DNA from: a virus
DNA length: 25,853 nt
IMG/VR virus record: IMGVR_UViG_3300036985_000140
Span: 1 to 25,853 of that record
Direction: 5' to 3' (one strand)
This document shows, one piece after another, positions 22,206 to 25,853 of the stretch (position 1 is its first letter; every line of letters begins with the position of its first letter). The translations under genes and the position numbers were made by a program. The notes beneath the pieces are model-generated. The model was given only the letters and a program-made list of their open reading frames with translations. It did not search any database and was not told the DNA's origin.

Positions 22206-22235
22206 ATTATAAATCACAAATGTGAAGGTGTGCAA
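22206..22235 (-). promoter_or_regulatory. Leftward early promoter 1 with embedded operator
   Basis: On the minus strand, TTGCAC (22230-22235) is a -35-like element and TATAAT (22206-22211) a perfect -10, 18 bases apart. The operator at 22214-22225 fills most of the spacer, so a bound repressor would block RNA polymerase. The predicted start point is near 22199, upstream of the 22158 gene. Confidence 0.75.
22214..22225. promoter_or_regulatory. Operator copy 1 (TCACAAATGTGA)
   Basis: Imperfect palindrome with half-sites TCACA and TGTGA around a two-base centre. It matches the copies at 23562-23573 and 23650-23661 at 11 of 12 positions, and lies in the spacer of the promoter at 22206-22235. Presumed binding site of the HTH protein encoded at 23674-23853. 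Confidence 0.7.
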
Positions 22236-22283
22236 CTCTTTTTAATAAATAAATTTATCATGTTTGTGTTGCCGATAGATTTT

Positions 22284-22311
22284 GTAAATGGGGGCTAAGC
22301 CCCCGTTTTGT
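22284..22311. terminator. Strong hairpin after the DUF932 gene
   Basis: GGGGGC (22290-22295), TAA loop, then GCCCCC (22299-22304): a perfect six-pair stem in the gap between the DUF932 gene (ending leftward at 22312) and promoter 22206-22235. On the plus strand it is followed by GTTTTG; leftward it is followed by CATTTACAAAA, a weak T-run. It probably ends the leftward DUF932 transcript. Confidence 0.65.
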
Positions 22312-23271
22312 TTAAGCAAGTAAGAGTGATTCGGCTTGGGTTTTCATGCGGTCGCCATTGCCGAACCAAGCATTGTTCATTCGTGTATCTACATTGTGTC
22401 CACGCTCATGGTCAATGTATTGCGTTACGGCATTGAGCAATCCCCATTTAGTGCCATACACGCCAGAATTGTTAGCACCCATTCCAGCACCATCAAACAA
22501 TTCCATTACACGTTTAAAGCCCCGTGATTCTTTGAATGTATTGGTCTGCTGGTTGTATGCAGCAGGGAAAAGTTCATTAGTGAATTGCTTGGCGTATTCG
22601 GTGCTTACACCTTGACGGGCAAGGCGGCGATAGTTATCCATCATTCCGTCAAACCCGCCAACAATCAAACCAAGTTTGTCGCGCATGATGCTTGCATCAA
22701 ACTTTGCCCCATGGGTTAGGTTTACCCTGCTAAGTGCATTTTCACGGTCTGCTGCTGATAGTGTGTTGTTGCATACAACTCGTATGCTGGTGAACTGTCC
22801 TACAGTAGCTGTTAAGCCATCAAATGATGTGCTAAGTAGCAAGTACCCTCGCACAGCATCATCTTGTAAAACAACTGCTTCCCGATTAACATTTGCCAAT
22901 GCCCAAATTCGTTTGCCGCCTTTGATTGCGCCAGCAACTTCTAATGTAAATCCAGCACTTTGTACAAGCGTATTAAAGAAGTCTAATACTTCAGCAGGTT
23001 GGTGAACCTTGTAGCGGTCTGTCACCACGCCTAAAGCTGCATTTGTATCACTGCGGTAGATGACATTTTGGTTAGGCATTTCATTGTAGTTTTGCCCGTC
23101 ACACGTAAACATGATGGGTGCTAACTTTGCATCCCAATCCAGACCAGCCTCTTTGCGCCATACATCAATAGACGCATCCGCTGTAAGTTGCTGACCAAGA
23201 CCGTGCCAAGGTGTCTGCCCTGCGTATGCAATTTCTGCTTTACCGTTTGTTGTTTCAATTAAATGTGCCAT
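22312..23271 (-). CDS. DUF932 phage/plasmid-like protein
   Basis: A 319-residue protein of the DUF932 (TIGR03299) family, found on phages and plasmids with unknown biochemical role. Landmarks: TPWHGLGQQLTADASIDVWR near residue 20, SDTNAALGVVTDRYKVHQPA at about 74, FDGLTATVGQFTSIRVVCNN in the middle and YIDHERGHNVDTRMNNAWFG close to the end, with a C-terminal GDRMKTQAES. The family length matches. AGGAAAA before the ATG gives a ribosome site. Downstream is the strong hairpin at 22290-22304, so the DUF932 gene and the small gene upstream form one short leftward operon from the 23556-23583 promoter. DUF932 proteins are often expressed early near recombination genes, as here. Confidence 0.88.
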   Translation of the reverse strand: MAHLIETTNGKAEIAYAGQTPWHGLGQQLTADASIDVWRKEAGLDWDAKLAPIMFTCDGQNYNEMPNQNVIYRSDTNAALGVVTDRYKVHQPAEVLDFFNTLVQSAGFTLEVAGAIKGGKRIWALANVNREAVVLQDDAVRGYLLLSTSFDGLTATVGQFTSIRVVCNNTLSAADRENALSRVNLTHGAKFDASIMRDKLGLIVGGFDGMMDNYRRLARQGVSTEYAKQFTNELFPAAYNQQTNTFKESRGFKRVMELFDGAGMGANNSGVYGTKWGLLNAVTQYIDHERGHNVDTRMNNAWFGNGDRMKTQAESLLLA

Positions 23272-23305
23272 GATTTTTCCTAAAAATGGGGCAGAAGCCC
23301 CGTAA
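23272..23305 (-). promoter_or_regulatory. Leader B: stem-loop and T-run before the DUF932 gene
   Basis: On the minus strand GGGGC-TTCT-GCCCC (23288-23301, five pairs) is followed by ATTTTTAGGAAAAATC and the ATG at 23271. A terminator-like hairpin runs straight into the ribosome site. It lies between the 66-residue gene and the DUF932 gene, so it may trim read-through or set relative expression. Confidence 0.5.
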
Positions 23306-23310
23306 GTTGA

Positions 23311-23511
23311 TTAAGCGTTTGCAAGTTGTTGGATGGTTGGAAGTTTCAAAAAGCAAGCATCAAGGACACCAGCTTTTACTTCTTGACCACTAGATGTGGT
23401 GTAGACAAGTTCTACCGTGAAATGGTTTATTGATTGAACTGTATAAACAGTTGCATCCGGAAGGTCGTTAGCCACCACTTTGATGCCTTTGTAAAGTTCT
23501 TGAGGTTTCAT
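23311..23511 (-). CDS. Hypothetical 66-residue beta-rich protein
   Basis: Starts MKPQELYKGIKVVANDLPDA and continues with TVYTVQSINHFTVELVYTTS, a strand-rich pattern like a small SH3-like barrel. The C-terminal end is LKLPTIQQLANA. It is the first gene of the leftward transcript from the 23556-23583 promoter and is followed by the DUF932 gene. Similar short genes accompany DUF932 genes in other phages. No function assigned. AGGAAAA precedes the ATG. Confidence 0.65.
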   Translation of the reverse strand: MKPQELYKGIKVVANDLPDATVYTVQSINHFTVELVYTTSSGQEVKAGVLDACFLKLPTIQQLANA

Positions 23512-23548
23512 AATTTTCCTAAAAAGACCGCTACGGGATGTTGCGGCA
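23512..23548 (-). promoter_or_regulatory. Leader A: stem-loop, T-run and ribosome site
   Basis: On the minus strand GCCGC pairs with GCGGT (five pairs with one G-U; 23527-23547), followed by CTTTTTAGGAAAATT and the ATG at 23511. Transcription from the promoter at 23556-23583 should begin near 23549, so the hairpin would be at the 5' end of the mRNA. It has the same order of parts as leader B. Confidence 0.5.
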
Positions 23549-23555
23549 TGAATGA

Positions 23556-23583
23556 ACTATATCACAATTGTGAAGTCTTACAA
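23556..23583 (-). promoter_or_regulatory. Leftward early promoter 2 with embedded operator
   Basis: On the minus strand TTGTAA (23578-23583) and TATAGT (23556-23561) lie 16 bases apart. The perfect palindrome at 23562-23573 fills the spacer; its TGTGA end provides a TGA directly before TATAGT, an extended -10. Drives the 66-residue gene and the DUF932 gene. Confidence 0.7.
23562..23573. promoter_or_regulatory. Operator copy 2 (TCACAATTGTGA)
   Basis: Perfect 12-base palindrome identical to copy 3, immediately upstream of the leftward -10 at 23556-23561. Its place in the promoter spacer implies repression. Confidence 0.8.
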
Positions 23584-23606
23584 ATCTTTTTTAACAATAA
23601 TTCTTA

Positions 23607-23635
23607 TTGACTTTGGTTTTCTAATAGCTTTTATT
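23607..23635 (+). promoter_or_regulatory. Candidate rightward promoter (TTGACT)
   Basis: TTGACT (23607-23612) is a good -35 match; 17 bases later lies TTTATT (23630-23635), a modest -10. A start near 23642 would put operator copy 3 just downstream of the start point, where a bound repressor would block it. An alternative -10, TAAGAT at 23662-23667, is described with the operator. Confidence 0.4.
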
Positions 23636-23649
23636 TATAGCCTAAGGCA

Positions 23650-23661
23650 TCACAATTGTGA
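23650..23661. promoter_or_regulatory. Operator copy 3 (TCACAATTGTGA) in front of the repressor gene
   Basis: Perfect palindrome, extended to 14 bases (23649-23662) by A and T. It ends 12 bases before the repressor ATG at 23674 and directly before TAAGAT (23662-23667), which with the preceding TGA forms an extended -10. By analogy with copies 1 and 2 this is the regulator's own promoter, so autoregulation is expected. A start point about six bases after the -10 would fall on the ATG, giving a leaderless message. Confidence 0.7.
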
Positions 23662-23673
23662 TAAGATGCTAGG

Positions 23674-23853
23674 ATGGACATCTTAGAAATTGCAATCAAG
23701 GCATCAGGCGGCACGGGTCGCCTGGCCTACAAACTCGACGTTAAACAGTCGGTAGTCAGCAACTGGCGGCGGCGTGGCGTACCAAAGGGCTGGGAGCGAG
23801 TGCTGCAATTTATGTTCAAGAAACAGATTGCCGAAGCGGGAAAAGTGGTATAG
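23674..23853 (+). CDS. Cro/YdaS-like HTH repressor
   Basis: 59 residues: MDILEIAIKASGGTGRLAYK, then LDVKQSVVSNWRRRGVPKGW and a basic tail. GRLAYKLDVKQSVVSNW is a Cro-type helix-turn-helix (positions about 15-31), followed by RRRGVP as in YdaS/Cro-like regulators. The presumed targets are three copies of TCACAAWTGTGA at 22214, 23562 and 23650, each next to a -10. The gene is first in the rightward operon that continues with replication genes, like lambda cro. No well-spaced Shine-Dalgarno site precedes the ATG (AGG directly adjoins it), consistent with leaderless or weak translation. No CI-type protein is visible between the divergent promoters. Confidence 0.8.
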   Translation: MDILEIAIKASGGTGRLAYKLDVKQSVVSNWRRRGVPKGWERVLQFMFKKQIAEAGKVV

Positions 23854-23958
23854 AATTTTGTGAAACGCGGCTAGGTCTGAAGTCATGAGCAGACCGAAAA
23901 GGGTTATCCCTTCCCCTGCCGATGTTTCTTTTAAAGGGTGTAAAAAAGGAAAAACTCA
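23854..23958 (+). ncRNA. Structured leader between repressor and replication genes
   Basis: A gap of 105 bases. GGTCTG (23874-23879) pairs with CAGACC (23890-23895), and four bases later AAGGG (23899-23903) pairs with CCCTT (23908-23912) around TTAT. AAAAAAGGA then precedes the ATG at 23959. Two tandem stem-loops upstream of replication genes could be a regulatory RNA or antitermination site; a 45-codon open frame from 23886 that runs through this region lacks support and I do not call it. Confidence 0.4.
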
Positions 23959-24687
23959 ATGCACTACTACCAATTCAACATTGGTGACTATCAATCCCAT
24001 ACCGCACATCTTGAACCTTTAGAAGATTTGGCCTATCGCCGAATGCTTGATTGGTGTTACCTTCACGAAAAACCTTTGCCTTTTGAGGCTAATGAAATAG
24101 CCAGGATTATTCGTTTGCGTGACCACGCCGCTGTGGTTAGGGATGTTTTGAATGAGTTTTTTAGTCGATATGGTGAAGGTTGGGTTTGTGACAGAGTACT
24201 TGAAGAAATTGAACATTACAAAGCAAAAATTGAACAAGCGTCAAGGGCTGGCAAAGCATCCGCTGAACGCAGGAACAACGCACGTTCAACGGACGTTCAA
24301 CCAACCAAGAACCAAGAACCAATAACCAATAACCATAAACCAATAAAGAATACAGTCGCCCCGCCTGTCGGCGTGACGGATTTGGTTTGGCAGGATTGGC
24401 TCAGTCTGCGTAAGACAAAAAAAGCAGCAGTCACCCAAACCGCCATTGATGGCATAGCAAAGGAAGCCAGCAAAGCAGGGGTGAGCCTACAGACAGCCTT
24501 GGAAACGTGCTGTGCTAGGGGCTGGACAGGCTTTAAGGCCGAATGGCTGAAGGACAAAGGCGAACAGAAATCCTTTGCCGAGAAGGACTACGATTTCAAA
24601 CGTGCGCGATGGGAAGCAATGACCGGACGCACACAAGGCCAGGAAATGAAACCATTTTTGGAGTTAGAAGATGACACAACCAATTGA
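23959..24687 (+). CDS. DUF1376 (YdaU-like) replication protein
   Basis: An initiation-type phage replication protein. Residues 1-95 contain the family signature: HYYQFNIGDYQSHTAHLEPL, EDLAYRRMLDWCYLHEKPLP and IARIIRLRD, a winged-helix-like unit. A hydrophilic linker (residues 95-135) follows, with NQEPITNNHKPIKN encoded by heptanucleotide repeats. Residues 135-242 are helical with LVWQDWLSLRKTKK and GWTGFKAEWL, and an acidic tail ELEDDTTN. It overlaps the P-like gene by 17 bases. By analogy with lambda O, it may bind repeats in its own gene to start replication; the binding itself is inferred. Confidence 0.85.
   Translation: MHYYQFNIGDYQSHTAHLEPLEDLAYRRMLDWCYLHEKPLPFEANEIARIIRLRDHAAVVRDVLNEFFSRYGEGWVCDRVLEEIEHYKAKIEQASRAGKASAERRNNARSTDVQPTKNQEPITNNHKPIKNTVAPPVGVTDLVWQDWLSLRKTKKAAVTQTAIDGIAKEASKAGVSLQTALETCCARGWTGFKAEWLKDKGEQKSFAEKDYDFKRARWEAMTGRTQGQEMKPFLELEDDTTN
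24282..24344 (+). repeat. Iteron-like direct repeats inside the replication gene
   Basis: Six tandem heptamers of AACCAAG/AACCAAT type run without gaps from 24303 to 24344 (AACCAAG twice, AACCAAT twice, AACCATA, AACCAAT). Just before them, ACGTTCAAC occurs at 24282-24290 and 24293-24301. This is the arrangement of an origin of replication in a lambda O-like gene. The repeats also encode the linker NQEPITNNHKP, so selection on the protein alone cannot be excluded. Confidence 0.6.
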
Positions 24688-25111
24688 CCGCTTGTTTGAA
24701 CGCTTGTCTATGACCTACGGCATTGCTTGGGACAACTCGATAGGGACAGCCCCGCTAAACGAAATCAAAACCTTTTGGATGAATCAACTATCAGGCTTTA
24801 TGCAAAGCAAAGAATCCATGATGGCAATTTCATGGGCGCTGAACAACTTGCCTGAAAGACCGCCAAACCTGATTCAATTCAAAAATCTATGCTACCAAGC
24901 ACCAGCGGTGGAAAGACCGCAATTGCCTAGCCCTCCTGCTGACCCTGCGCGTGTAAACAGCGAATTGGCTAAATGGACAAATATCCGCAAAGATGGCCAA
25001 AAGTCTGACCCAAGAGATTGGGCGCGGAAAATATTGGGTGACTACGCTGCTGGAGTAAAAAAGTCACCAACAGTTGTTCAAATGGCACGTGATGCACTAA
25101 ATGTTCAATGA
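24671..25111 (+). CDS. P-like replication partner (helicase loader candidate)
   Basis: 146 residues. The N-terminal half, MTYGIAWDNSIGTAPLNEIK followed by FWMNQLSGFM and ISWALNNLPERPPNLIQFKN, is typical of a family that always follows DUF1376-type genes in phages and is loosely assigned to replication protein P. The C-terminal half, from QAPAVERPQLPSPPADPARV, is Pro-rich then basic/helical. By analogy with lambda P it would bring the host helicase to the origin, but no helicase-binding signature can be confirmed. Its 3' end overlaps the next small gene by 11 bases. Confidence 0.75.
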   Translation: MTQPIDRLFERLSMTYGIAWDNSIGTAPLNEIKTFWMNQLSGFMQSKESMMAISWALNNLPERPPNLIQFKNLCYQAPAVERPQLPSPPADPARVNSELAKWTNIRKDGQKSDPRDWARKILGDYAAGVKKSPTVVQMARDALNVQ

Positions 25112-25274
25112 ATCCCGCCAGCGTATGTTTGCCCACTACCTCATGCTTTGCAAAGACCCAGGATGGAAGGATTACGCTTGGCAGCGGGTTAAAGAGTTAG
25201 ACAAAGAGCCTGTTTACGCAGGAATAAAGGATTACATCATGGAGCAAATGAATGCGCCGAGCAGCAAGGATTGA
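25101..25274 (+). CDS. Hypothetical 57-residue protein of the replication operon
   Basis: Encodes MFNESRQRMFAHYLMLCKDP then GWKDYAWQRVKELDKEPVYA and GIKDYIMEQMNAPSSKD. The FAHYL.LCKDPGW.DYAW pattern is conserved in small phage proteins of this position, function unknown. It overlaps the stop of the P-like gene and the start of the nuclease gene, so translation is coupled. Mostly helical with a Trp-rich centre. Confidence 0.7.
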   Translation: MFNESRQRMFAHYLMLCKDPGWKDYAWQRVKELDKEPVYAGIKDYIMEQMNAPSSKD

Positions 25275-25518
25275 CGCTAACCAAGAGGCGGTAGTTATCG
25301 CATTACGGGCGGCTGGAGCTTACGTTTGGATTATTGGTCTGCCTGTAGACCTACTCGTAGGGTACAAAGGGCATACGTTTCTGGTAGAGATTAAAGATGG
25401 GCCTAAAAAGCGTTTAACGGCGCTCCAGGAGGCTTTTTTTGCAAAGTGGGCCGGAGGTACGCTAGCACGTGTTGATGGCCCTGAAGCCGCTTTAAGAATG
25501 ATTGGGGTAATGAAATGA
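25252..25518 (+). CDS. VRR-NUC-like small nuclease
   Basis: 88 residues. The PD-(D/E)XK nuclease core is visible: ARIDANQEAVVIALRAAGAY leads to GLPVDLLVG with D33, then HTFLVEIKDG with E46 and K48, and LTALQEAFFAKWAGG with Q59, as in VRR-NUC domains. Short phage proteins of this type are thought to cut branched DNA (Holliday junctions or replication ends). Length suits a stand-alone domain. The gene starts inside the previous gene and ends in an ATGA overlap with ninB, which agrees with a recombination/replication role. Confidence 0.8.
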   Translation: MRRAARIDANQEAVVIALRAAGAYVWIIGLPVDLLVGYKGHTFLVEIKDGPKKRLTALQEAFFAKWAGGTLARVDGPEAALRMIGVMK

Positions 25519-25853
25519 AACTTGCAGTCCAATGCTGGGAACCTGTCCAGGCCCATACGGTAATGACAAAAACAATCTGGCCGCAGCTAAAAAGCGCACT
25601 CATGGCAGGGCATAGGATGGTTTTGGAGATTAAACCGGCTACGCGAAGCCTTGAGCAAAACTCCCGACTTTGGGCCATGCTTGACGAAATAAGTGACCAA
25701 GTTGACTGGTACGGGCGAAAACTTACACCAGAGGAATGGAAGAACGTATTCACTGCGGCACTGAAAAAGCAGGACGTTGTGCCAGGCTTAGACGGTGGAT
25801 TTGTCGTGCTGGGGCAGTCAACCAGCAAGATGACCAAAGCCGAAATGTGTGAT
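25515..25853 (+). CDS. ninB: NinB recombination protein, truncated by the window end
   Basis: 113 codons are visible. MKLAVQCWEPVQAHTVMTKT is followed by the family's characteristic RSLEQNSRLWAMLDEISDQV, then WYGRKLTPEEWKNVFTAALK and VPGLDGGFVVLGQSTSKMTK. This is the core of NinB (lambda orf family), a protein that binds ssDNA/SSB and helps load recombination functions. The gene continues past 25853; lambda NinB has about 146 residues, so perhaps 20-30 residues are missing. The ATG overlaps the stop of the nuclease gene (ATGA). It is the third recombination-linked function next to the replication genes. Confidence 0.92.
   Translation, partial: MKLAVQCWEPVQAHTVMTKTIWPQLKSALMAGHRMVLEIKPATRSLEQNSRLWAMLDEISDQVDWYGRKLTPEEWKNVFTAALKKQDVVPGLDGGFVVLGQSTSKMTKAEMCD

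Noticed and set aside
21838-22212. Plus-strand open frame of 124 codons opposite the early operon
   Set aside because: It runs antisense through the 93-residue minus-strand gene and into its promoter and operator. It has no ribosome site, and its composition fits a shadow.
22214-23661. Possibility that the palindromes are CRP binding sites
   Set aside because: CRP sites have TGTGA first and TCACA second with a six-base centre. Here the half-sites are in the opposite order with a two-base centre, and a phage HTH gene lies beside them.
23886-24023. Forty-five-codon frame starting MSRPKRV
   Set aside because: It overlaps the DUF1376 gene in another frame, lacks a ribosome site, and its second half only reflects the coding frame of the replication gene. 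The hairpins explain the segment at least as well.
25403-25837. Minus-strand open frame antisense to the nuclease and ninB genes
   Set aside because: Both plus-strand genes have clear family signatures and overlapping stop-start codons; the antisense frame has none.
1-25853. tRNA genes, CRISPR arrays, insertion sequences and phage attachment sites
   Set aside because: I looked for cloverleaf-like stretches, regularly spaced repeats, transposase-like genes and integrase-linked repeats and saw none that I could support by eye. A covariance-model tRNA search would settle the first.

Overview
The window is a contiguous piece of a tailed double-stranded DNA phage (or prophage) genome of the short-tailed, P22-like type. 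The head and tail genes run in an order close to phage P22: coat protein, gp4-like tail adaptor, gp10-like head-closure protein, tail needle, three ejection proteins, tailspike. Protein style (M15 endolysin, 3TM holin, ERF/YqaJ recombination genes, DUF932 protein, DUF1376 replication protein followed by a P-like partner) recalls phages of Gram-negative hosts, most likely freshwater Betaproteobacteria/Burkholderiales. The host call is inference from general resemblance and is weak. Terminase, portal, scaffold and integrase genes are not in the window; several of these would be expected upstream of the coat gene.

Layout: (1) 60-17908, rightward virion and lysis genes. This block holds the coat (60-1349), a possible decoration protein, gp4 (2494-2976), a first fibre, three very small basic proteins, gp10 (4866-6308), the needle (6308-7177), ejection proteins (8430-12902), the tailspike (12903-15020), a second fibre, and a four-gene lysis cassette (16577-17908) in which every junction overlaps. 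(2) 17909-17978, a short convergent gap. (3) 17979-23511, leftward early genes: many tiny translationally coupled proteins, then an SSB-like protein, a YqaJ/lambda-Exo-type nuclease, an ERF annealing protein and a DUF932 protein. (4) 23512-23673, a divergent control region. (5) 23674-25853, rightward: a Cro/YdaS-type repressor, a stretch with two stem-loops, a DUF1376 replication protein with heptanucleotide iterons inside its gene, a P-like protein, a small nuclease, and NinB cut by the window end.

The most coherent unexplained signal is the control circuit. Three copies of one palindrome (consensus TCACAAWTGTGA) each sit immediately upstream of a -10-like hexamer: at two leftward promoters (22206-22235 and 23556-23583) and just in front of the 59-residue HTH regulator. 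No CI-type repressor lies between the divergent promoters, so this looks like a Cro-only switch over three transcription units. Other points of interest are a 27-residue zinc-ribbon microprotein that shares its first codons with its downstream neighbour, a likely frameshifted microgene, a C-terminal module shared by two fibres, a self-cleaving-type chaperone domain on the tailspike, and four strongly basic mini-proteins among the virion genes.
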